From the NCBI GenBank assembly GCA_018304205.1, contig JAGVWR010000033.1, forward strand, positions 1 through 18,659: a DNA stretch of 18,659 nt. Direction: 5' to 3'. A model generated the notes under the pieces. It made no database searches. It saw only the letters and a list, made by a program, of their open reading frames with translations, and was not told the origin of the DNA. Of the stretch, positions 6,371 through 12,579 are shown piece by piece; within the stretch, counting starts at the first letter, position 1; every line of letters begins with the position of its first letter. Both the position numbers and the translations under genes were made by a program. Source of the stretch: Candidatus Pacearchaeota archaeon (GTDB lineage Archaea > Nanobdellota > Nanobdellia > Pacearchaeales > GW2011-AR1).

Positions 6371-6907
6371 ATGGCTGATCAAAAGACTAATGTGCTTGAA
6401 AGAGAATATGTTATTCCGCTTAGAAAGGAATTTCTTAAAGTTCCACAGTATAGGAGAGCTGGAAGAGCAATAAAAACAATAAAAGCATTCATTGCAAAAC
6501 ATATGAAAGTCCAAGATAGAGACGTAAGCAAAGTAAAATTGGATATGTACCTTAATAATGAAATGTGGTTTAGGGGAAGAAGAAAACCACTTTCAAAGGT
6601 AAAAGTAAAAGCAAGAAAGGAAGGAGATATAGTAAAAGTTGAACTTGCAGAAATGCCTAAAGAATTAAGATTCCTTAAACTTAAACATGCAAAGCGGCAT
6701 AAGAGAGGAGAAAAGAAAGAAGCGCCTAAGACTGAAGAAAAACCAGTCGAAGAAGCAAAGACAGAAGAAGAAAAGAAAGTCGAGCAGGAGAAAGAAAAAT
6801 CAGTAGCAGAACAAAATGTAAAAATAGCAGAACAGCAAGTCAAAGTGCAGAAACACTTAAGCAAAGTCAAATCAGAAAGTCATCATAGAATGGCTTTGAA
6901 GAAATAA
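6371..6907 (+). CDS. rpl31e: Large ribosomal subunit protein L31e with long charged tail
   Basis: A 178-residue protein. Residues 1-85 are L31e: VLEREYVIPLRKEFLKVPQYRRAGRAIKTI, then FIAKHMKV, and VKLDMYLNNEMWFRGRRKP, with the family's NE-x-W-x-RG-x-RKP motif. L31e sits near the tunnel exit of the large subunit. Most archaeal L31e proteins have 80-100 residues; here an extra 75-80 residues follow, rich in Lys and Glu (about 108-178), likely a long charged helix or disordered tail. Similar acidic-basic tails occur on DPANN ribosomal proteins in my recollection. It closes the operon. The genes for eIF6 and L18a, common next in archaea, are absent; the accessory island begins 20 nt downstream. 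Confidence 0.9.
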   Translation: MADQKTNVLEREYVIPLRKEFLKVPQYRRAGRAIKTIKAFIAKHMKVQDRDVSKVKLDMYLNNEMWFRGRRKPLSKVKVKARKEGDIVKVELAEMPKELRFLKLKHAKRHKRGEKKEAPKTEEKPVEEAKTEEEKKVEQEKEKSVAEQNVKIAEQQVKVQKHLSKVKSESHHRMALKK

Positions 6908-6926
6908 TTCTTTTAGTTTAACATCT

Positions 6927-7007
6927 CGCGGGGGCGTTAATCCTTAGGACGTCAAGAATTTACTAATTCTTGAACACACTCAAGAACCCGATGTTCTTGA
7001 TGTTAAG
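6927..7007 (+). repeat. Structured repeat, copy 1 (paired hairpins)
   Basis: This stretch recurs at 9552-9631 in the same orientation. The 72-nt core (6936-7007) differs from copy 2 at only a few positions plus one loop base. It carries four alternating complementary blocks: CAAGAATT, AATTCTTG, CAAGAAC and GTTCTTG. Neighbouring blocks form hairpins 6953-6972 (8 bp, loop TACT) and 6981-6999 (7 bp, loop CCGAT). Alternatively blocks 2 and 3 pair (TTCTTGA/TCAAGAA, loop ACACAC) and the outer blocks form a long stem: CTTA, GG bulge, ACG, TCAAGAA against TTCTTGA, TGT, TAAG. In both copies the left edge reads CGC..GG.G.GTTAATCC. It lies just after the ribosomal operon. It could be RNA or a DNA recombination site. 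Confidence 0.85.
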
Positions 7008-7105
7008 ATACCAACATAAACAGAATAATTAGCGAGGTTTATGGTTCAACGTTCACTCGGAGAGTATTACTAAAAAGTTGAATTCTCCAACGGAGCATTA
7101 AACCT
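7008..7105 (+). ncRNA. Possible structured RNA module, present only in copy 1
   Basis: This 98-nt stretch lies between the hairpin pair and the right edge motif GGAGCATTAAACCT (7092-7105), a 13/14 match to 9640-9653. No coding region fits it. A branched fold can be drawn. AGGTTTA (7035-7041) pairs with TAAACCT (7099-7105). Inside, TTCAAC (7045-7050) pairs with GTTGAA (7077-7082) and encloses hairpin ACTC-GGA-GAGT (7055-7065). A last hairpin, CTCC-AAC-GGAG, spans 7085-7095. GGA sits exactly in a loop, as CsrA sites do. Whether it is transcribed is unknown; read-through from the ribosomal operon or a weak A/T box near 6912-6921 are the options. Confidence 0.4.
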
Positions 7106-7122
7106 GCATAAAATAAGAAGGC

Positions 7123-7157
7123 TTATATACTATGGTAAATTAAATTACCATATGGTA
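7123..7157 (+). promoter_or_regulatory. Promoter with autoregulatory palindromes of the HTH-MNT/HEPN unit
   Basis: TTATATA (7123-7129) is centred 26 nt before the ATG at 7152, predicting a leaderless mRNA. Between the box and the start lies an inverted repeat, TATGGTAA (7131-7138) and TTACCATA (7145-7152), with a 6-nt spacer. A perfect 12-bp palindrome, TACCATATGGTA (7146-7157), shares its second arm and covers the start codon. Three half-sites in a row downstream of the TATA box are placed to block RNA polymerase. The likely binder is the N-terminal winged helix of the gene that follows. Confidence 0.65.
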
Positions 7158-7772
7158 GAAACAATTAACAATATTAAATTAGGAATAATCAACTTGTTTA
7201 GGAGTAGCTATTTTAATCAATTCCATATAAGAGAGATGGCTAAACTTATAGGAAAAAGTCATGTTAGTTTACTCCCCCACTTAAAGAGTTTTGAGAAGGA
7301 TAAGATACTTACATCAAAAGAAGTAGGAAAGAGCAGAGTTTATTCGCTTAACTTAGAAAACAATCAAGTAAGAGAATTTTTATCTTTAAGTGAGAAGAAA
7401 GAAACATTAAATTTATTGAATAAAGAATTTTTAATTAAAAAACTATATGATGAATTTCTCAACTTAAATTTAAATGGTTGTTCAGTTTTATTTGGTAGTT
7501 ATGCTTCTTCAACACACAATAAAGAAAGTGATATTGACTTGTTATATATTGGAGAACTAAAAGAAAGTGAAAAGAAGAGAATTAAACAATTTGGCAAAAC
7601 CTATAATAGAGAAATACACTTAACTTCTATGAATTTAAAAAAATTTAAAGAACAACTATCTAAGCAAGGAGCACTAATCAAAGAAATTGTGAGGAACCAC
7701 ATAATTTTATATAATCACGATATTTTTATCAATGAAGTGTGGAGACATTACTATGAAAGAAAAGAAAGATGA
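7152..7772 (+). CDS. Winged-helix/nucleotidyltransferase (MNT) antitoxin-like protein
   Basis: A 206-residue protein. Residues 1-75 form a winged helix (FHIREMAKLIGKSHVSLLPH as the recognition part). Residues 105-160 form a minimal nucleotidyltransferase: LFGSYASSTHNKESDIDLLY is the G-S-x10-D-x-D motif of the MNT family. MNT proteins neutralise HEPN partners; in characterised pairs such as MntA/HepT they transfer AMP onto the HEPN toxin. The HEPN gene starts inside its last codons. The HTH fusion would let it repress its own promoter, which holds matching palindromes. The unit lies in the island between two structured repeats, pointing to horizontal gain. Start 7152 fits the TATA spacing. Confidence 0.8.
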   Translation: MVETINNIKLGIINLFRSSYFNQFHIREMAKLIGKSHVSLLPHLKSFEKDKILTSKEVGKSRVYSLNLENNQVREFLSLSEKKETLNLLNKEFLIKKLYDEFLNLNLNGCSVLFGSYASSTHNKESDIDLLYIGELKESEKKRIKQFGKTYNREIHLTSMNLKKFKEQLSKQGALIKEIVRNHIILYNHDIFINEVWRHYYERKER

Positions 7773-8262
7773 TTATTCGTTTTGTTTCAAAAAAGCTGGT
7801 GGCTTAAAACTTGTTAATCCTAATGAAAGGCTTGTAGAGGTTTATAAGAAAAAATCAAGGTCGGCATTAAACATGCTTGAGTCAGCTAAAGAAAAACAGG
7901 AGAACGAATGGATTTTAGATACTTCTTATTATGCAAAATACTTTATTGTTTATGCTTTGTTTACGAAAGTAGGAATAAAGTCAGAAATACATGATTGCAC
8001 TATCTTTGCTTTAAAATCCCTATTTGTAGAAGAAGACATAATTGATAATAATATTTATGAAGAACTCGAAAAGTCCAAGAATTTAAGAGTTGGAGCTCTT
8101 TATTATGACAAAGATTTTGGCAGGGAGGAAATATTAAAGAGAGCTAAAACTGCTCCAGAATTTTGCTTAAAAGTAGAATCAATTTTAGATAAGATTACAA
8201 ACGAAAATGTGGAGAAGGTAAGAAAGAAGTTTAATGTTTTAAAAAGTGATTTATTGAGATAA
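7753..8262 (+). CDS. HEPN-domain protein, partner of the MNT gene
   Basis: A 169-residue, mostly helical protein. RSALNMLESAKEKQ, then DTSYYAKYFIVYALFTKVGI and a later helix with KSKNLRVGALYYDKDFGR, follow the HEPN pattern (the 'YYAxF' helix and an Arg-containing late helix). In RNase-type HEPN toxins the motif is R-x4-6-H; here R-V-G-A-L-Y-Y has Tyr instead of His, so nuclease activity is doubtful. ATG 7753 was chosen because GGAG (7741-7744) lies 8 nt before it; ATG 7732 would add seven residues. It overlaps the MNT gene by 20 nt, typical of a co-translated toxin-antitoxin pair. The 3' flank carries the purD promoter. Confidence 0.7.
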   Translation: MKEKKDDYSFCFKKAGGLKLVNPNERLVEVYKKKSRSALNMLESAKEKQENEWILDTSYYAKYFIVYALFTKVGIKSEIHDCTIFALKSLFVEEDIIDNNIYEELEKSKNLRVGALYYDKDFGREEILKRAKTAPEFCLKVESILDKITNENVEKVRKKFNVLKSDLLR

Positions 8263-8272
8263 AAATATAAAG
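8263..8272 (+). promoter_or_regulatory. TATA box of purD
   Basis: AAATATAAAG is centred about 26 nt before the ATG at 8293, a leaderless arrangement. The promoter looks intact although the gene is broken. Confidence 0.55.
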
Positions 8273-8292
8273 ATCAGATTTATTGATTTTTT

Positions 8293-9565
8293 ATGGCTAA
8301 AGAAGATTTAACAATATTATTAATTGGAAGTGGAGCTAGAGAGCATACTATTTCTTGTGCATATGAGAAAAGTCCAAATGTTAAAAGAATAATTATTGCA
8401 CCAGGAAATGACTTTATAGGTTATAAAAGACAAAAAGAAGTTGTCATGGATAAAAACTGTTCTTTAAAAAATCCCACCTCATTATTAGAAATCGCAAGAA
8501 AATATCAACCAGATTTAGTTGATGTAGCACAAGATGACGCATTGGCAAATGGAACAGTCGATACTCTAGAAAAGGAGGGTTTTGTTGTTTTTGGTCCAAG
8601 AAAAGAGGCAGCAAGAATTGAATGGGATAAAAGATGGTCAAGAGAATTTATGCAAAGACATGAAATACCACATCCATGTTTTAGATATTTTGAAAATGAA
8701 ACTGACGCAGAACAATATGCAAAAGAACAATATTTAATTGATTCTAGTAAAATAGTATATATTAAAGCTGGAGGGTTGTGTTCTGGTAAAGGGGCATTAA
8801 AATCAACCAGCTTAGATGAAGTAGTTAAAAATATTGGAAGAATGAAAGATTTTCCAAATGGTGCAGGAAGGATATTCTTAGTTGAAGAAGGATTAGAGGG
8901 GGAAGAATTTTCTTATTATGCTATAAGTGATGGTCAAACATACAAACTATTCAAATCTGCTCAAGATAACAAAACTGTTTTTAATTTTGATGAAGGAGAC
9001 CAAACAGGGGGGATGGGTGTTGTTTCTCCTTCTATGGTGACCGAACCAATAAGAAAAGAAATAGAGCAATGGGGGTATTGTTGTAAATGGAAAACCAATG
9101 AACATAGAATATAATGCAAGATGGGGAGACCCTGAATGTCAAGTAGTATTGCCTTCTGTTGAAACTGATTATTTGGAAATTGTAAAAGCTTGTTTAGAAG
9201 GTAGATTAGGAGATTTAGATATAAAACAAGATAATAAAACAAGAATTTGTGTTGTTGGAGCGTCTAAAGGATACCCTAATGATTATTCACAAGTAAAAGG
9301 AAAAAGAATTTTTGGTATAGATGAAGTCATGGAGATGGAAGGAATAAATATTTTTGGAGCAGGAATAAATGTAACTGACGGAAAGTTATATGCAAATGGA
9401 GGTCGATTATTTAGTGTTGTAGCCGAAGGAAGAGATATTTTAGAAGCAAGACAAAGAGCTTATTCTGCTATTGCTGGAATTAGTATAGAAGGAAATAATT
9501 TGCATTATAGAACAGATATTGGATGGAGAGATATTGAAAGAGCGAGGAAAACGCTGGAGAGTTAA
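8293..9565 (+). pseudogene. purD: Broken purD (phosphoribosylamine-glycine ligase)
   Basis: Two reading frames together give most of PurD, the ATP-grasp enzyme of purine synthesis that joins glycine to phosphoribosylamine. Frame one (8293-9114) has LLIGSGAREHT, FGPRKEAARIEWDKRWSREF, KAGGLCSGKGA and TGGMGVVSPSMVTEP up to about RKEIEQ (residue 259), then 14 unrelated residues and a stop. The second frame resumes at GGIVVNGKPMNIEYNARWGD (codons from about 9071) and runs to HYRTDIGWRDIE, the usual C-terminus. About 22 codons expected between these, equivalent to E. coli IIWPTVKGMAAEGNTYTGFL, are missing and the frame shifts. An internal deletion near 9070 is therefore likely, more than a one-base error. 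The stop lies inside structured repeat copy 2. No other pur gene is in the window. Confidence 0.75.
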
Positions 9566-9653
9566 TCCTTAGGACGTCAAGAATTTACTAATCCTTGAGC
9601 GCACTCAAGAACATCAGTTCTTGATGTTAAGTAATCGTGGGAGCGTTAAACCT
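9552..9653 (+). repeat. Structured repeat, copy 2
   Basis: The second copy of the element at 6927-7105, same orientation. The first 80 nt match closely. Hairpin 1 (9578-9597) has one mismatch from a T-to-C change at 9593. Hairpin 2 (9606-9623) keeps its 7-bp stem, CAAGAAC/GTTCTTG, with loop ATCA in place of CCGAT. The alternative central hairpin is CTTGAG-CGCA-CTCAAG. The long branched module of copy 1 is missing; only TAATCGTG links the core to GGAGCGTTAAACCT (9640-9653). It supplies the last codons and stop of purD, and its right edge runs into the TATA box of the AlkD-like gene. Confidence 0.85.
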
Positions 9654-9659
9654 AAATAT
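9652..9659 (+). promoter_or_regulatory. TATA box of the AlkD-like gene
   Basis: CTAAATAT is centred about 24 nt before the ATG at 9680 and overlaps the last bases of repeat copy 2, so the repeat edge and promoter coincide. Confidence 0.5.
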
Positions 9660-9679
9660 CTCTTACAATTAAAACAACT

Positions 9680-10378
9680 ATGAAAATAAGACAAGAAATA
9701 AAGTCTCTTGCAAATCCGGAAAAAGCAAAAGTATTACAAGGATTCTTTAAAACAGGGAAAGGAGAGTATGGAGAAGGAGATGTTTTTTTAGGAATAACAG
9801 TTCCAGAATCAAGAAAATTAGCTATAAAATATTCCAACATTCCATTAAATGAGATTCAATCTCTTTTAGATTCAAAAATTCACGAAGAAAGGCTCATAGC
9901 TTTAGAAATTCTAACACACAATTACGAAAAATTGACTTCTGAAAAATCAAAGGAAAAAATCGTTAAGTTTTATTTAAGTAATACTCATTTTATCAACAAT
10001 TGGGACCTCGTTGATACTTCTGCCTCTTACATTCTAGGAAATTTCTTGTTAGACAAAGATAAATCTATTTTATACAAACTTTCAGGGTCAGAAAATATAT
10101 GGGAGAAAAGAATTGCAATTATAGCAACCTATGCATTTATAAAAAAATTTCAATTCCAAGATACCCTAAATATTGCTGAAATTCTCCTTCAAGACAAGCA
10201 CGATTTAATTCAAAAAGCAGTCGGATGGATGCTAAGAGAAATGGGTAAAAAAGATCAGAAAATTTTAGAAGATTTTCTAAAAAAACATTATAAAATAATG
10301 CCAAGAACAATGCTTCGTTATGCTATAGAAAAATTCCCAGAAAAACAAAGAAAGAGGTATTTAAGTGGAAATATATAA
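9680..10378 (+). CDS. AlkD-like DNA glycosylase (HEAT-like repeats)
   Basis: A 232-residue protein that reads as AlkD, the HEAT-like-repeat DNA glycosylase that removes positively charged alkylated bases such as N7-methylguanine and N3-methyladenine. Conserved stretches are FLGITVPESRKLAIKY, ERLIALEIL, FINNWDLVDTSA, WEKRIAIIATYAFI, AVGWMLREMG and PRTMLRYAIEKF. Residues equivalent to the Bacillus cereus AlkD site are present: W108 and D112 (for W109 and D113), R144 (for R148) and W183 (for W187). Length is that of the family. It begins just after repeat copy 2 and has its own TATA box. It acts alone in base excision repair. Confidence 0.85.
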   Translation: MKIRQEIKSLANPEKAKVLQGFFKTGKGEYGEGDVFLGITVPESRKLAIKYSNIPLNEIQSLLDSKIHEERLIALEILTHNYEKLTSEKSKEKIVKFYLSNTHFINNWDLVDTSASYILGNFLLDKDKSILYKLSGSENIWEKRIAIIATYAFIKKFQFQDTLNIAEILLQDKHDLIQKAVGWMLREMGKKDQKILEDFLKKHYKIMPRTMLRYAIEKFPEKQRKRYLSGNI

Positions 10379-10389
10379 TAAATAATTCA

Positions 10390-10462
10390 ATTACATCTGT
10401 AATAAATATTTGTTACATATGTAACAAAGATATAAATACCAATTACACCCGTAATGTGTAAT
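10390..10462 (+). promoter_or_regulatory. Promoter with multiple TTACA-type palindromes
   Basis: A TATA box, TATAAATA (10431-10438), is surrounded by inverted repeats sharing TTAC/GTAA arms. Upstream are ATTACA-TC-TGTAAT (10390-10403) and a perfect 20-bp palindrome around GTTACATATGTAAC (10409-10428). Downstream is ATTAC-ACCC-GTAAT (10442-10455), whose left arm also pairs with GTGTAAT (10456-10462). Centre spacings are 22 and 30 bp, about two and three helical turns, so bound dimers would lie on one face. Transcription should start near 10460, giving an 18-nt leader without a Shine-Dalgarno sequence. The regulator is not identified; neither downstream protein shows an obvious HTH. Confidence 0.65.
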
Positions 10463-10477
10463 CTTTACAGATAAATA

Positions 10478-10903
10478 ATGAAAGTAGAAGAACACGAAAA
10501 AGCATATGAAGAGCACAAGAAAAACATAGATAGGGCCATAGAAGAAGGCATAGAAAATAATCAAAGAAATATTGGATATAATATTTCTCAAGGATCTGCA
10601 GAACTTTTTGCTATATTTCTACACAAGTTGCACAAGATTCAGGGTTCCGGCGATCAAATAGATCATAGAATATTCAAAAGCGATAGTCTTATAAAAAAGA
10701 AAATTCCATTTGATTTTCCTTCAAAAAAAGAAATTTTAGATTTAATGAGAGAAATTGAGGAGGAAAGAAACGCTCTTTGTTATGGCTCAAGAAAACCAAA
10801 AGAAAGAATAGAAAAAGCAATAAAAAGCTTTAACGCATTAAGAGAGGTAATAAATAAAAAATTAAGTAAGGAGGAGAAGGACAAAAATGGTAAGTCAAAA
10901 TGA
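10478..10903 (+). CDS. HEPN-like protein of a second HEPN/MNT module
   Basis: A 141-residue, charged, largely helical protein. The middle helix SQGSAELFAIFLHKLHKIQG and the late segment EIEEERNALCYGSRKP resemble HEPN proteins found with nucleotidyltransferase partners. The R-x4-6-H nuclease motif is not met: R-N-A-L-C-Y-G has Tyr where His is expected. The basic tail (KEEKDKNGKSK) overlaps the next gene by 17 nt. Gene order, HEPN first and nucleotidyltransferase second, is opposite to the module at 7152-8262, and the sequences do not look closely related. The toxin role is by analogy. Confidence 0.55.
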   Translation: MKVEEHEKAYEEHKKNIDRAIEEGIENNQRNIGYNISQGSAELFAIFLHKLHKIQGSGDQIDHRIFKSDSLIKKKIPFDFPSKKEILDLMREIEEERNALCYGSRKPKERIEKAIKSFNALREVINKKLSKEEKDKNGKSK

Positions 10904-11501
10904 ACTGATAGCCTATGCAATGAACTTCGCTTCATATCTCATATCAAAATTAGATTCAATCGATAGAATCATTTTACATGGAAGCGTAGCTAGAGGAGAT
11001 TTTGATGAAGACTCAGACATAGATATTTTTATAGATGCCAATAATAAATTTGAGGAAAGAATAAATAAAATAATAAAAAATTATTATAATACCATAAATT
11101 ATAAAGAATTTGAATTGAAGGGAATAAAAAATGAAATCTCAACAATTATTGGAAAATTAGATAATCAAGAGTGGAAGAGTCTTAAGAGAGCAATTGTTAA
11201 TACGGGCGTAATTCTATACGGAAAGTACAAAGCAGAGGTAGAAAAAATCCATCAATATGTTTTAATATCTTTTGAAAATATTAAACCTGAAAAAAAAAGA
11301 GTCTCTACATTTAGAAAATTATTCGGTTTTAAAATCGGTAATAAGAGTTATGCAGGAATGACGGAAGAAATAAATGGAAAAAGAATAGGAAAAGGAAGTT
11401 TAATGGTTCCTATTGAAAAGGCAAATATTATTATCAAATACTTAAAAGAAAAAAAAGTCGCCTTTGTAATTTACGATATTTGGACAGATTCAAAAGTTTA
11501 A
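10887..11501 (+). CDS. Nucleotidyltransferase (MNT-like) with C-terminal extension
   Basis: A 204-residue protein. LHGSVARGDFDEDSDIDIFI (about residues 31-50) is a textbook G-S-x10-D-x-D motif of the Pol beta-type minimal nucleotidyltransferases. About 65 residues after the catalytic part (from STFRKLFGFKIGNKSYAGM) are unlike a plain MNT and end in a small alpha/beta unit (KANIIIKYLKEKKVAFVIYD). It most likely modifies or neutralises the HEPN-like protein before it. Start 10887 has a strong GGAGG (10870-10874) upstream, and the gene overlaps its partner by 17 nt. Related archaeal proteins are known to me only as 'nucleotidyltransferase domain protein'. Confidence 0.7.
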   Translation: MVSQNELIAYAMNFASYLISKLDSIDRIILHGSVARGDFDEDSDIDIFIDANNKFEERINKIIKNYYNTINYKEFELKGIKNEISTIIGKLDNQEWKSLKRAIVNTGVILYGKYKAEVEKIHQYVLISFENIKPEKKRVSTFRKLFGFKIGNKSYAGMTEEINGKRIGKGSLMVPIEKANIIIKYLKEKKVAFVIYDIWTDSKV

Positions 11502-11512
11502 TATCCAGAATA

Positions 11513-11668
11513 TCAAAGTAATTCATTCTTTTCAATTATTTCAGTATAACATTTCCTACATAAATGAAATTTTCTTGTATTATTGTCTTCATCAGGAGGG
11601 CTAAATAGTAATGCTCCAAAATCCTCGAGTTCCTTCTTGCATTTATCACAAACAGGTTCAATAGCCAT
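11513..11668 (-). CDS. Small double-CxxC zinc-ribbon protein
   Basis: A 51-residue protein starting MAIEPVCDKCKKELEDFGAL and ending CRKCYTEIIEKNELL. Two CxxC pairs (C7/C10 and near C39/C42) should bind one zinc ion. The segment LLFSPPD between them and the overall pattern are familiar from uncharacterised archaeal proteins; no function is known to me. ATG 11668 was chosen over an upstream start at 11713 because a minus-strand TATA box lies about 25 nt before it and the longer form would run through the divergent promoter. It converges with the nucleotidyltransferase gene, 11 nt apart, and diverges from the Cbf5 gene. Confidence 0.7.
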   Translation of the reverse strand: MAIEPVCDKCKKELEDFGALLFSPPDEDNNTRKFHLCRKCYTEIIEKNELL

Positions 11669-11701
11669 AACACTTATAAGATATTCAATTATATAACTAT
11701 T
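11669..11701. promoter_or_regulatory. 33-bp divergent promoter for zinc-ribbon and Cbf5 genes
   Basis: Two TATA boxes fill the 33 bp between opposite start codons. CTTATAAG (11673-11680) lies 25 nt before the plus-strand ATG at 11702. TTATATAA (11689-11696) lies about 25 nt before the minus-strand ATG at 11668. Each box sits beside the other gene's start, so both mRNAs should be leaderless and the two promoters can hardly be used at the same moment. Confidence 0.65.
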
Positions 11702-12547
11702 ATGGATGATCAAAAATCAATTCAGGATCTATTAAATTTCTCGATAATTAATTTAGATAAACCCTCCGGTCCAACAAGTTTCTCAGTTTCAGGTCACGTA
11801 AGAAAAATACTTGGAGTAACTAAAACAGCTCATTTTGGAACACTAGATCCACAAGTTTCTGGTGTTCTTCCGCTAGCTTTGGGAAGAGCATGTAGACTTA
11901 ATGATTTTTTAATGCATAAAAACAAAACCTATGTAGGTATAATGAGGCTTCATGCAGATATCTCAAAAGAAAAATTAGAATCAGAAATGAATAATTTTTT
12001 TGGAAAAATAACTCAAATGCCTCCAGTAAGGTCAAGAGTAAAAAGAGCATTTAGAGATCGTACAGTTTTCAAATTTGAACTCATAGAAAAAGAAGACAAA
12101 GACGCATTGTTCATTGCAGAAGTAGAAGCAGGCACATACATTAGAACATTGATAAATGATTTAGGAAAAAATATAGGCGGGGCACATATGCTTGAATTAA
12201 GAAGAACAAAAGCAGCTATTTTTTCAGAAGAAGATAAGAACTTTGTTAATTTATATGACCTAGAAAAAGCGGTGGATGAACTAAAAGAAGGAAACGAGGA
12301 AGCATTAAGAAAAATTCTCATTCCAGCAGAAGAAACAATAAAAAAAGTAATGCCGACACTAGAAATAGAGGAAGAAAAAGTTAGTCAAATTTACAAGGGA
12401 AAGCCATTAATGAAACTAGATAAAATAGACCTAAATAAAATACATGAAGAGGTTTTTGCCTTGTTTTGTAAGGAAAAATTTATAGCCATAATGAAGAAGG
12501 CAGATCAAGGAGATATTATAGCAAAGCCTCTTTTTGTGTATAATTAA
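11702..12547 (+). CDS. cbf5: Cbf5/TruB-family tRNA/rRNA pseudouridine synthase
   Basis: A 281-residue protein. The catalytic domain shows INLDKPSGPTSFSVSGHVRK, TAHFGTLDPQVSGVLPLALG with catalytic D49, MPPVRSRVKR and AGTYIRTLINDLG, all TruB/Cbf5 motifs. The end (VFALFCKEKFIAIMKK) fits the closing part of a PUA domain. Archaeal Cbf5 makes pseudouridine as the core of H/ACA RNPs and can also form pseudouridine 55 in tRNA. At 281 residues it is shorter than typical archaeal Cbf5 (about 330), mainly at the N-terminus. It is transcribed from the divergent promoter and lies just ahead of trmY, which methylates the neighbouring tRNA pseudouridine 54. Partners Nop10, Gar1 and L7Ae are not in the window. 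Confidence 0.85.
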   Translation: MDDQKSIQDLLNFSIINLDKPSGPTSFSVSGHVRKILGVTKTAHFGTLDPQVSGVLPLALGRACRLNDFLMHKNKTYVGIMRLHADISKEKLESEMNNFFGKITQMPPVRSRVKRAFRDRTVFKFELIEKEDKDALFIAEVEAGTYIRTLINDLGKNIGGAHMLELRRTKAAIFSEEDKNFVNLYDLEKAVDELKEGNEEALRKILIPAEETIKKVMPTLEIEEEKVSQIYKGKPLMKLDKIDLNKIHEEVFALFCKEKFIAIMKKADQGDIIAKPLFVYN

Positions 12548-12579
12548 TATTTTATAGGATAAAATAACCACTAAAAACA

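Noticed and set aside
6379..6870. Long minus-strand ORF opposite L31e
   Set aside because: Cys/Ser/Phe-rich shadow of a Lys/Glu-rich coding region; L31e on the other strand is unmistakable. The same applies to antisense ORFs over LysRS, TrmY and S19e.
6927..9653. CRISPR array or IS element
   Set aside because: Only two repeat copies 2.6 kb apart, with coding sequence between them and no transposase, cas or recombinase gene.
11669..11713. Longer zinc-ribbon protein starting at 11713
   Set aside because: The added 15 residues would be encoded by the divergent promoter and the cbf5 start; the TATA spacing supports 11668.
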